Shown: piece after piece, positions 1 to 7,593 of the stretch
Layout: every line of letters begins with the position of its first letter
Numbering within the stretch: position 1 is the first letter of the stretch
DNA from: Candidatus Aalborgicola bjergmarkensis
GTDB taxonomy: Bacteria > Pseudomonadota > Gammaproteobacteria > Burkholderiales > Burkholderiaceae_C
NCBI GenBank assembly: GCA_016708725.1
Contig: JADJFE010000012.1
Span: 78,451-142,450, forward strand
Direction of reading: 5' to 3'
Length of the DNA: 64,000 nt
Notes under the pieces: model-generated
What the model saw: only the letters and a program-made list of their open reading frames with translations
The model's database searches: none
Told to the model about the DNA's origin: nothing
Translations under genes and position numbers: made by a program

Positions 1-805
1 AACTACTTTTGAGTTGCACGTCAATGTGATGCTGGATGTCGGACCATTCGGTTTCGGCCAGAGCCTTGGGGTGGATGCGTGGCGACGCGTTGTTGACAAG
101 CACGCCCACCTCGCCGAAATGACGACAGGCTTGTGTCATCAGCAACTCCACCCCTTCCGCTGTGGCTACATCGGCCTGCACAGCTACGGCGCGCTTCTGA
201 GCAGACTGTAGCTCTTCGGCCAAGGCCTGTGCCCGCTCGCGACTGCTCTGGTAGTTGATGATTACGCTGAAGCCAGCGTCAGCCAAACGACGGCAGATGG
301 CCTCGCCGATGCCCCCGGCCCCCCCCGTCACCAAGGCCACCCGACTCAGTTCAGCGCATACCGGTTTCTCTGCTGTACGACTGCGGTCAACGAGCATTTT
401 GACCTTACCCTGACCACGTAGCACGGTCTGTCCGTGCTGATTGACGATGCGTGTTTCTAGTTCAAGCAGGCGCTCGCGCTCGTGTTTCTTGAGCACCGTG
501 CACATCACGGTTAGTTGGTCACCCCGTCGCACCGGCAACAGGAAATCCAAGGTCTGGCTTACCCATAGCGCACCGGGACCGGGCAGCTGAGTGCCGATCA
601 CTGTGGAGATAAACGAGGCACCTAGCATGCCATGCACCACGATATCTTTGAAGGCTGTGTTGTTGGCGAACTTGCGGTCAACATGCAGCGGGTTGTCGTC
701 GCCCGTCAGTTCGACAAACTTGCGGATATCTTCATCGGTGATCGTCTTGATCAGCTGCCGACAGTCGCCAACCTTCAGTGCGTCGAAATCAAGAAACACG
801 GTCAT
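1..805 (-). CDS. MaoC-type hydratase / ketoreductase fusion (partial)
   Basis: The gene runs off the left edge; 268 residues are visible. Residues about 10-130 form a MaoC hot-dog hydratase domain with TGDDNPLHVD, in which Asp36 and His41 match the catalytic pair of (R)-specific enoyl hydratases. After a short linker a short-chain dehydrogenase begins, with cofactor loop TGGAGGIG (160-167) and NNAS (238-241); its Tyr-Lys part lies outside the window. The ATG at 805 overlaps the stop of the KAS III gene (ATGA), so the two are translationally coupled. Known: ketoreductase and hydratase act in turn on beta-ketoacyl chains. Inference: both act on an acyl chain held by the ACP encoded at 3256-3549. 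Confidence 0.85.
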   Translation of the reverse strand, partial: MTVFLDFDALKVGDCRQLIKTITDEDIRKFVELTGDDNPLHVDRKFANNTAFKDIVVHGMLGASFISTVIGTQLPGPGALWVSQTLDFLLPVRRGDQLTVMCTVLKKHERERLLELETRIVNQHGQTVLRGQGKVKMLVDRSRTAEKPVCAELSRVALVTGGAGGIGEAICRRLADAGFSVIINYQSSRERAQALAEELQSAQKRAVAVQADVATAEGVELLMTQACRHFGEVGVLVNNASPRIHPKALAETEWSDIQHHIDVQLKSS

Positions 806-1827
806 CGCGTGGACTCCTGCGGATGTGGGAGCCAGCGCCACAGGCTTGCCCCAAAGTTAAACCCCGCACCAACACCGGCCAGCATCAGCAAACTGTCGGG
901 CTTTATGTGCCCCTTGTCCACAGCCTCGCTCAGGGCAATGGCAATAGATGCCGAGCCGGTGTTGCCGATATCCTGCACATTGGTGAACGTGCGTTCGAGA
1001 CCGAATTTCATCTTGCGGATGATGTACTCGATGAGCCGGAGGTTTGCTTGGTGGAAGATGAAGAAGTTGACCTCGTGCGTGGCTATACCGGATTTTTCGC
1101 AACTGCGGCGGATGACGGTGGGAAGATGTGTGATCGCCTGTTTCCACGTGGCCAAGCCGTTCATTTCCATCGAATCAATCGCTGGATCGAAGGTGCGTTC
1201 GCGAATAGGGTAGCTTGAACCGCCGCCGCGCATGCGCACGGACTCGTAGTTGGAGCTGTCGGTGTGGAAGGCGGAGGACTGGATGCCATACCCTGCCTCG
1301 CAACGACCAATGACAATTGCTCCGGCGCCATCGCTGAGGTAGATTGACGTGTTCACGTCTAAGCGGTCCACGTAGCGCGAACACAATTCAACGCCGACGA
1401 CCAGCGCGTAGCGAACAGTGTCGTCCACGAGCATGCGATCAGAGGCCGCAGTCAAACCCGAGATCACACCCGCGCAGTTTGCCTGTAAATCATAAACTTG
1501 CGTGGCCTTGGCACCCAATTCATGATGGAGCTTGGCCGATAGAGGTGGAAAAATGTAGTCGCCGGAGAAGGTGCAGCAGATGATGATGTCCAACTGCGAA
1601 GCGTCAATGCCAGCCATAGCCAGTGCGCTACGGGCTGCCAGTGTTGCGAAGCCGCTGGCCGTGTCTTGCGGGTCCGCGAGGTAGCGGCGCTGAATTCCCG
1701 TTTTCTCGACTATCCACTCAGGCGTGACTGCGAGACCAAGGCAAAGTTCTTCGTTTGTCTCGATGCGTGTAGGCAGATGATGACCGACACCAATAATGCC
1801 GATACCGTAGGGTCTGGTAAAGCTCAT
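802..1827 (-). CDS. 3-oxoacyl-ACP synthase III (KAS III, FabH-like)
   Basis: A 341-residue thiolase-fold condensing enzyme. The KAS III triad is visible: Cys118 in LQANCAGVISGL, His259 in FIFHQANLR and Asn289 in DIGNTGSAS. KAS III enzymes condense an acyl-CoA (or acyl-ACP) primer with malonyl-ACP. I chose the ATG at 1827 because the protein then starts just before the conserved GIGIIGVGHHLP strand and overlaps the upstream stop by ATGA; an in-frame extension to 2079 lies inside the hydrolase gene and looks non-coding. Its setting among a dedicated ACP, reductases and an acyltransferase suggests specialised acyl-group synthesis rather than bulk fatty acid synthesis. Confidence 0.9.
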   Translation of the reverse strand: MSFTRPYGIGIIGVGHHLPTRIETNEELCLGLAVTPEWIVEKTGIQRRYLADPQDTASGFATLAARSALAMAGIDASQLDIIICCTFSGDYIFPPLSAKLHHELGAKATQVYDLQANCAGVISGLTAASDRMLVDDTVRYALVVGVELCSRYVDRLDVNTSIYLSDGAGAIVIGRCEAGYGIQSSAFHTDSSNYESVRMRGGGSSYPIRERTFDPAIDSMEMNGLATWKQAITHLPTVIRRSCEKSGIATHEVNFFIFHQANLRLIEYIIRKMKFGLERTFTNVQDIGNTGSASIAIALSEAVDKGHIKPDSLLMLAGVGAGFNFGASLWRWLPHPQESTR

Positions 1828-2519
1828 GAAGAGGACAGGGCAATGGTTTCGGAGTGCAGAAAGCGGATCAAAGGTTCGTTGCCAGACTTGATGGCACCGA
1901 GTTCGGACGACTCGCCATGGCCAGGCCAGACCATCATGTCGTCCGGGAATTGGTTCCACAGTGCTAGGATGGATTGGCGAAGCTGCTTGGAATTCTCCCC
2001 CGGCAGGCGCGATAGGCCGACGCCTCGGCTGTAGAGCGTATCGCCGGTAAACAGCGAGGGTCCATACTCGATCACGCAACTGCCCGGTGTGTGCCCCGGC
2101 GTCGCATGAAAGCGCACACAGCCACCACCGACAGCGATCTCGGCGCGCTCACCAGCGAGTTGGGTGATATTGGGTATCACGACACGCGCCGGAACCTTGA
2201 AGGCCATCAGCAGGAAGTTAGACGAGCGCAGCGTCTTTAGGTCGTTCGCGTGCAAATATACGGGACAGGCGTAGCGTTCACAAAAGTACGCAGCACTGCC
2301 GATGTGATCGAAATGCCCGTGCGTACATAAAATCGCGCGGGGCACAAGCGCCAACTCTGCCAGCGCTGCTTCAATGGGAGATGGATCCAGTCCCGGGTCG
2401 ACAATGAAGCATTCGCCCGGTACCTCGGTGGCGCACAAATAGCAGTTGGATGGGAATATCCCGTTCGTAACCGTCCACACTTGGTCATGGTTGTACCCCC
2501 CAGGTATCGCATTCTTCAT
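1824..2519 (-). CDS. Metallo-beta-lactamase fold hydrolase (glyoxalase II-like)
   Basis: A 231-residue hydrolase with the full metal-binding set: THGHFDH (His67, His69, Asp71, His72), His143 in TPGHTPG, Asp160 in FTGD and His201 in WPGHG. Enzymes of this branch hydrolyse thioesters or related esters. The start at 2519 leaves one base after the stop of the SDR gene and removes an unsupported N-terminal extension. The stop overlaps the KAS III start (ATGA). Inference: it may act as a thioesterase that edits or releases acyl groups from the ACP of this cluster; a general glyoxalase role cannot be excluded. Confidence 0.85.
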   Translation of the reverse strand: MKNAIPGGYNHDQVWTVTNGIFPSNCYLCATEVPGECFIVDPGLDPSPIEAALAELALVPRAILCTHGHFDHIGSAAYFCERYACPVYLHANDLKTLRSSNFLLMAFKVPARVVIPNITQLAGERAEIAVGGGCVRFHATPGHTPGSCVIEYGPSLFTGDTLYSRGVGLSRLPGENSKQLRQSILALWNQFPDDMMVWPGHGESSELGAIKSGNEPLIRFLHSETIALSSS

Positions 2520-2520
2520 G

Positions 2521-3231
2521 TCAGTGCACTCCGCCGAGGTAGATGGTCTGTGCGGTGATATAGCCACTACTCTCAGACGCGAAGAAGTCAACCACGTTCA
2601 GGATATCGTCAGCCGTCGCATAGCGTGGAATCGGCAGTCGTGAAATGACAGCGTCGATCTTATCCCGAGGCAGTTGCCGAAGCATGCCCGTATCGATAGC
2701 CGTGATACCGAGCGTATTGCAAGTCACATTGATGCTGGCGAGTTCTTTGGCTAACACATTGGACAGGGTCGTCAATCCGGCCTTGCAGGCGGCGTATACC
2801 GAATCGCCTTCTGGTTCCAGACTTACGGCCATCGAACTGATATTGATGATGCGACCTGAGTGGGTCTTGCGCATCAGTTTAGCGGCCTCGCGGGTGACGA
2901 GGAACGGGGCCAGCAAGTTGACGTTGACCATCGCCTGCGCGGCGGAAGCCGGCATGATCATTGCGTACTGTGAAGTCAGCACAGCAGCGTTGTTGATGAC
3001 GATGTCCAACGTCTTGACCGTCTGCCGAAGCAAACTGAAAACTCTCTGCAACTCGGCTGGTTGACCGATGTCGGCACAATAATGCAAGTAGTGCTCGTGG
3101 GTGCAAGTGGCCTCGCCGCGTGCAATACCGATGACCATTGCGCCCTCTGTCAAAAAGTGTCGTGTGAGGATGTCGCCCACCCCGCGCGTACTTCCGGTGA
3201 CCAGCACGTGCTTTGATAGGTACTTACTCAC
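2521..3231 (-). CDS. Short-chain dehydrogenase/reductase (3-oxoacyl-ACP reductase-like)
   Basis: A 236-residue Rossmann protein with TGSTRGVG (12-19), INNAA (79-83), the active-site serine in ISSMA (131-135) and YxxxK at Tyr146/Lys150. The length and motif spacing are those of FabG-type NAD(P)H-dependent reductases. It lies one base upstream of the metallo-hydrolase start and 24 bases after the ACP gene in the same orientation. With the reductase domain of the fusion at the left edge, the cluster has two ketoreductases, which could act at different carbons or chain lengths (inference). Confidence 0.85.
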   Translation of the reverse strand: MSKYLSKHVLVTGSTRGVGDILTRHFLTEGAMVIGIARGEATCTHEHYLHYCADIGQPAELQRVFSLLRQTVKTLDIVINNAAVLTSQYAMIMPASAAQAMVNVNLLAPFLVTREAAKLMRKTHSGRIINISSMAVSLEPEGDSVYAACKAGLTTLSNVLAKELASINVTCNTLGITAIDTGMLRQLPRDKIDAVISRLPIPRYATADDILNVVDFFASESSGYITAQTIYLGGVH

Positions 3232-3255
3232 GCCCGTTCCAGCCTTGATTCAAGT

Positions 3256-3549
3256 TTACGCCAGTCGCTTTAAGATGTAGTCTGCCAAGGTGCTCACGCT
3301 TGAAAATGGCGAAACATCTTGACTCATCGCTTCGTCGTCGGTCAGGCTCACAGATTGGCCTAATTCGTCGGAGACAGCCGTCTCCACATCGACTATGACC
3401 GAAACCAGTGATAGCGAGTCCAGCGTGGCATCGGGTCCGAAGAGCTTGGTATCAAGCGCCAGTGGAACTGCCTTTTCAGCATTCAGTTCCTCGTTGAGTG
3501 CGCTCAGCGCGCGGTAAATAATGTCGACGACAGCTTGTTTATCAGTCAT
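3256..3549 (-). CDS. Acyl carrier protein
   Basis: A 97-residue acidic protein with the carrier-protein attachment site LDSLSLVS; Ser45 after Asp44 is the expected 4'-phosphopantetheine serine. It is a little longer than housekeeping AcpP (about 78 residues) and diverges around the site (DSLSL rather than DSLD), typical of specialised ACPs. It starts 3 bases after the stop of the GNAT gene. Inference: it carries the acyl group built by the neighbouring KAS III, reductases and hydratase. Confidence 0.88.
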   Translation of the reverse strand: MTDKQAVVDIIYRALSALNEELNAEKAVPLALDTKLFGPDATLDSLSLVSVIVDVETAVSDELGQSVSLTDDEAMSQDVSPFSSVSTLADYILKRLA

Positions 3550-3552
3550 GGG

Positions 3553-4167
3553 TCACTCCGGCAAGTTTGATTGGGCAATGGGCAGCCGAGCGGCTGCGAT
3601 GAGAGATTCGAGTCGGGGCAGGGTAACACGCCGGTACTCATCGGCCAGCAGGCCGAAGAGTATCGCATCCTGTGATTTTCCGTTTAAGAACAAATGCTGA
3701 CGCAGACAACCTTCTCGAACCATGCCCAAGTAGGTCTGCCATTTGATCATTCGGTGGTTATTTGACGCCACGATGCCCCAGATGCGCCGCAACTCCAAAC
3801 GATCAAACGCAAGCTCGTAAAGTAGTTTCATTGCCTCCGCCGCAGCGGGGATGCCTTGGGCGGCTTCTTCGTCGCCAATCAAGAAACGACCAGGTTCTCC
3901 GACACGGTTCGCTACATCGATGCCCGACAGCGACAACATCCCGATCGGCTTGTCTGCGCGAGTCTCGATGATAAAGTTGTGTTCGTTGGTCGGCCGGCTG
4001 GTAATCCAAGAGATTTGTTGCTCGACGGTTTGTGCACCTTGGTTCAACAGTGCTGCGCGCTCACCCCTCCGCCAGCGAAAGGTGAACTCTGCATCGTCAA
4101 TCCGGAGTGGGCGTAAATTAACGTATCGACCTCGCAATATGAACTTGTCGTCGAGAAACTGTGGCAT
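3553..4167 (-). CDS. GNAT family N-acetyltransferase (RimJ/RimL type)
   Basis: A 204-residue protein of the GNAT fold: an N-terminal LRPLRIDDAEF strand typical of RimJ/RimL-like enzymes, a central strand IGMLSLSGID, and a region after GRFLIGDEEAAQG that corresponds to the acyl-CoA or pantetheine binding loop. The ATG at 4167 gives a normal-length protein; the open frame continues upstream to 4446 inside the methyltransferase gene but without family features. Inference: it may transfer the acyl group from the adjacent ACP to an amino group, for example of an amino sugar. The substrate is not visible in the sequence. Confidence 0.8.
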   Translation of the reverse strand: MPQFLDDKFILRGRYVNLRPLRIDDAEFTFRWRRGERAALLNQGAQTVEQQISWITSRPTNEHNFIIETRADKPIGMLSLSGIDVANRVGEPGRFLIGDEEAAQGIPAAAEAMKLLYELAFDRLELRRIWGIVASNNHRMIKWQTYLGMVREGCLRQHLFLNGKSQDAILFGLLADEYRRVTLPRLESLIAAARLPIAQSNLPE

Positions 4168-4175
4168 GCTGAACC

Positions 4176-5093
4176 TCAGTAGACAATGAAGGCCGCCGCC
4201 AGCGGAACCGGCACACCCTTTGCGGGAGGTGTGTAAGCGGCTGCGACGAATAACTGTTCGAGCCGGAATCCGGCGATTTCCAGATGTGCTAACACCTCTT
4301 CGGCATTCCGATACAGGTAGATATGATCCGCATGTGCGGCATTCAGTGCGGCGGTGATGAAAGCTTTCCCCCCCGGGGCGAGACCTTGACGAAGAGCTTT
4401 CAGGAAATGCACCGGCTGCTCCAAGTGCTCCAACACCTCGACGCAAACCAACCAGGGAACAGGTTCGATCGGCGAAACGATGATGTCCTGCTGATTCATC
4501 GTGAATCGGTCGGCAACAGCGGCAGCACGTAAGTGCTGAATCGCAAAGGCGCAGGAAAATGGGCTGATATCGAAGCCTGTTCCACGAGCCTCGGGAATGC
4601 GGTCAAGGATACGGCGCGAGTACACCGCAGTACCCACCCCCACCTCGGCAAAACGTGTATCGCCGCCAGCTTGGCCCATGGGCACCAAGAATGCGGTATC
4701 GAAAAATCGCAACTGTCGGTAGTGGTGCAGCCACAGAAAATGGGACAACAACAGGCCGGGCAAATACTCCCGCATCATGTGCGCTTCGTTGAAATACACC
4801 TCTCCAGCCGCCTCGGCAAATGTTTTTTTTGGATATTCGCGAACATTTTCAAATGCCTTTTGACGGCGCATCGAATCTAGCGAAAAGGCCGAATATCCCT
4901 TCATCGCCGAGTCTAGATCTTCATCATTGAGAAACAGGCTATCCAGGATTAGCTCGAAATCCTCGGCCCATGTCACACCAAACTCGGTCAGAGCCCGAAC
5001 TGTGAGGTTTTTGGATAATTTGTACTTCTCCCCAATCAGTGCAATAAGTCGTTGAACTTTGGGGCCTACATTCGATGTAATCATTGATATCAA
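4176..5093 (-). CDS. SAM-dependent class I methyltransferase
   Basis: A 305-residue protein. Residues about 145-245 carry the class I methyltransferase core: motif I FAEVGVGTA (148-156), the acidic end of strand 2 in GTGFDISPFS, and VCVEVLEHLEQP (216-227), typical of small-molecule methylating enzymes. The N-terminal 140 residues are helical and of unknown role. It ends 8 bases before the acyltransferase start, so it is probably the first gene of this operon. The acceptor is unknown; by context a sugar or acyl-sugar. Confidence 0.8.
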   Translation of the reverse strand: MISMITSNVGPKVQRLIALIGEKYKLSKNLTVRALTEFGVTWAEDFELILDSLFLNDEDLDSAMKGYSAFSLDSMRRQKAFENVREYPKKTFAEAAGEVYFNEAHMMREYLPGLLLSHFLWLHHYRQLRFFDTAFLVPMGQAGGDTRFAEVGVGTAVYSRRILDRIPEARGTGFDISPFSCAFAIQHLRAAAVADRFTMNQQDIIVSPIEPVPWLVCVEVLEHLEQPVHFLKALRQGLAPGGKAFITAALNAAHADHIYLYRNAEEVLAHLEIAGFRLEQLFVAAAYTPPAKGVPVPLAAAFIVY

Positions 5094-5223
5094 AATCAGA
5101 AATGAATCGTTCTGAGAAATTATGGAATGGCTAGCTGCTAAGCACCATCGATACCGTCCTCAACCGAACCAGGAATTTCTACAGGAAGGGTGATCGCACC
5201 GTTGTGGGTATTCAGGAAACTGC

Positions 5224-6330
5224 TTAACCACGCTGTCTCCCCATTCCGTAATAGCCGTCGGAATAAGAACGGTCGGCCACTCGGACTTTGGCGACCGCAC
5301 TCTCCACCAGTTTCAATATGTGTTCGCACCGTGCATCTACGTGGTACTTTTCCAGACCATCCAAAACACGTTGTATCAAACCGCCTTTTCCGAAAGAGTC
5401 GAACTTCTTGACAGCTGCCTCCTGAATGGCGACGGGATCAATCAAGTCTGCTACTTCGTAATACAGAGGCAAATCGCCCAGGATGGAGACTTCGGGGAAG
5501 TTCTTCAAAAACGAGGGAAGAACAGGAATGCCCCCGGTGATCATGGCGTTGTAGCCACGCAGTGGGAGCCCTCCCAAAACAGGCATGACCCAATGGGTTT
5601 TGTGACCACACCACTCCTGAAAATTCTCCAAGTCAGTGCGTTTCTTATAGTCATTGTTTCCAAATCGCACCGAAGGAAATGCTTTCATCACCGACGCAAT
5701 AGCCCGGTTGCGGCGAGGATAGTTCGCGTAGAAGTAGTGCACACCCAGTGGGTCATTGCTGCGCTCGGCCAGAACGGTGTCAATATTCTGCAGAATGAAT
5801 TCGCGGGTCCACTGGTAAGCCCCGCCGAATACCGGACCCAAGACATTGGGGTTGAAATGTGACAGAAAGTAGGCGTTTTCCGACCCCCCTGAGATATAGA
5901 AATCAGAATACATGGCCACCATGCTGCTCATGTAAGTCCAGTGCTGCGAGTCCCAATCCCAGATGACAAACAACGCCTGTGGATTGCTCTGGTAGAAATC
6001 CACATAGGTCGGCAAGGTCGACCCGATATCGTTATTGGTCAGTATGAAAATACTGTCGGCGGGCGGGTTGAGGGATGGCGCAGAAAAGAAACCTTCCGGC
6101 AAATAGTTGTAGCGTCGGCCCGCACCCACAGTGCGAACATTCTTCAGGTCGTTGCCAAAAAAGACGGTTCCTATCTTTTTCAAACCATCTGATTGAAGCT
6201 TGGTCTCCAACTGTTGCAGCTTGACATAGGAAATCGAGTCGAACATCGGATCCTGTAAAAGATCGAACATTTCCTTTTTCAGGGCGGTCAGTTTGCCTAC
6301 AACGCCAGTGGTTGCGTCAAAAATGCTCAT
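5224..6330 (-). CDS. Hypothetical protein, possible glycosyltransferase
   Basis: A 368-residue protein that I do not recognise with certainty. It is soluble, with many aromatic residues, and has a C-terminal segment GLPLRGYNAMITGGIPVLPS (about residues 250-270). This resembles the nucleotide-sugar binding region of GT-B glycosyltransferases, where a conserved Gly-Ile-Pro-Val follows the donor site. The start ATG at 6330 overlaps the stop of the preceding fragment (ATGA). A 130-base spacer separates it from the methyltransferase gene downstream. Inference: it may transfer the sugar that the acyl cluster modifies. A search against glycosyltransferase profiles would settle this. Confidence 0.55.
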   Translation of the reverse strand: MSIFDATTGVVGKLTALKKEMFDLLQDPMFDSISYVKLQQLETKLQSDGLKKIGTVFFGNDLKNVRTVGAGRRYNYLPEGFFSAPSLNPPADSIFILTNNDIGSTLPTYVDFYQSNPQALFVIWDWDSQHWTYMSSMVAMYSDFYISGGSENAYFLSHFNPNVLGPVFGGAYQWTREFILQNIDTVLAERSNDPLGVHYFYANYPRRNRAIASVMKAFPSVRFGNNDYKKRTDLENFQEWCGHKTHWVMPVLGGLPLRGYNAMITGGIPVLPSFLKNFPEVSILGDLPLYYEVADLIDPVAIQEAAVKKFDSFGKGGLIQRVLDGLEKYHVDARCEHILKLVESAVAKVRVADRSYSDGYYGMGRQRG

Positions 6331-6527
6331 AGTGGATAGGCGTGATCAGGCTTTGGTGATTTTTGCAATACGGTCAGCAGATGTGGGCCGCGCCACTCCT
6401 GCAGCCTTGCGGTGAAGTGGCCCTTGAAGCCATAGATGGAGGCCCAGGGCAATCCGCCAGGAGCCTGATCTGCGTTGAAAGGATTTTTTGGATTGGGGCC
6501 GCTGCCCAAATCTAAACTTCTGGTCAT
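6327..6527 (-). pseudogene. Remnant of a methyltransferase N-terminus
   Basis: A 66-codon frame that opens with MTRSLDLGSGPNPKNPFNAD. This is the start of a known kind of SAM methyltransferase (LDLGCGPxPKNPFNAD followed by the SAM-binding strand). After that point the sequence stops resembling a methyltransferase, and the frame ends at the start of the next gene. The remaining 200 or so residues of a normal enzyme are absent. I read it as a deletion remnant; a small expressed peptide that couples translation of the downstream gene is possible. Confidence 0.55.
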
Positions 6528-6623
6528 TCTGTCTCTCGATTAAAACGCTCTGTTTTCGATGCGGACGAGTACGCAAAATGCGCGCCAGTCAGCCTGCATT
6601 TTCGTTTTCCTGGTGAAGCCCGA

Positions 6624-6917
6624 TTAGGGAAGCAATGGCGGAAAGGCGTTGGTATTCATAAAACCACGTAGCAGCACAATGTGGTAACGATGTACAAAAT
6701 GCATCTGGGCGGATCCTGTCTGTGTATAGAAGACAATGTCGAACTTATCGGCCAAATCCTCAATATAACCATGTTTCTGCGTCCATTGAATGTACCATAT
6801 CTGGACAGTGCCAAGTTCTCCTTTCTCATTGGCGTATGCGCGTGTCTGACCCGGTAGTCTGAGCAACTGCGTCTGGTCCTGCCGCATCTGTGGTACGAAA
6901 AAAGGGCAGACGATCAC
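6624..6917 (-). CDS. Small hypothetical ORF
   Basis: A 97-codon frame with a GTG start directly after an in-frame stop. The composition is protein-like (IWYIQWTQKHGYIEDLADKF, then a beta-rich FDIVFYTQTGSAQMHFVH), but I recognise no family. It lies between the methyltransferase remnant and the Uma2 gene, so it may be part of the same decayed region. No clear ribosome binding site was seen. Confidence 0.3.
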   Translation of the reverse strand: MIVCPFFVPQMRQDQTQLLRLPGQTRAYANEKGELGTVQIWYIQWTQKHGYIEDLADKFDIVFYTQTGSAQMHFVHRYHIVLLRGFMNTNAFPPLLP

Positions 6918-7009
6918 TCACTTTCCTGGATCAGGATTTCCCACAGTTTGGGCCACTCTCTCTTGTATGATGGTCCCCATTGAGTACCTCTTACTTTGGA
7001 AGTAGATTT

Positions 7010-7576
7010 ATGGGGCTTCCCCTGCAATATCTCAGCCTTGAAGCGTTTTTGGCATGGGAGAACGAGCAGCCAGAGCGACACGAATACCACCGGGGGGAGT
7101 ACTTCTGCATGGTGGGCGGTCGGCGCGGGCATGGTCGTGTTATTGCCAATCTCATGCGCCACCTTGGGAATCATTTCGACGCCAGCCCGTGCCAGGCCTT
7201 CAGCGAAAACATGAAGGTGCAAGTGGGCACCGACAGCATTTTGTACCCCGATGTGTTTGTTACGTGCGACAAGCATTTCAGCGCAACTGAAACAGTCTTC
7301 ACCTCGCCAGTGATAGTAATAGAGGTGCTATCACCCAGCACGCAAGGGTATGACCGCAGTGCAAAGTTTGCCATCTACCGCCGACTGGCATCCCTTCGCG
7401 AGTATGCACTCATTGATCCGGACACACGGCGTGTAGAAGTGTTTCGGCCCAACTCTGACGGGAACTGGACCTTATTCGACATGACAGAGCGAGGCTCGAT
7501 ACGTCTGGAGTGCGTGGACTTTGAGCTGTCCATTGAAAAAATTTTCCAGGGCATGGACAGCGCGCCGGAAATGTAA
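7010..7576 (+). CDS. Uma2 family (DUF820) PD-(D/E)XK nuclease-like protein
   Basis: A 188-residue protein with the Uma2 pattern: the early helix YLSLEAFLAWENEQPERHEYHRGEYF, then YPDVFVTCD and VIEVLSPSTQGYDRSAKFAIYRR, which give the Asp, Glu-Val-x-Ser-Pro-Ser and Asp/Lys positions of the fold. I chose the ATG at 7010 because GGAAG at 6998-7002 sits 7 bases upstream; a TTG at 6980 is in frame but lacks such a site. The family is structurally nuclease-like with no established role. It stands alone on the plus strand between two minus-strand blocks. Confidence 0.85.
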   Translation: MGLPLQYLSLEAFLAWENEQPERHEYHRGEYFCMVGGRRGHGRVIANLMRHLGNHFDASPCQAFSENMKVQVGTDSILYPDVFVTCDKHFSATETVFTSPVIVIEVLSPSTQGYDRSAKFAIYRRLASLREYALIDPDTRRVEVFRPNSDGNWTLFDMTERGSIRLECVDFELSIEKIFQGMDSAPEM

Positions 7577-7593
7577 TTCTCTACACCAGGCGG

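Noticed and set aside
591..1218. Long plus-strand frames opposite the KAS III gene
   Set aside because: They are antisense shadows; the minus-strand frame has all KAS III motifs and ATGA coupling at both ends.
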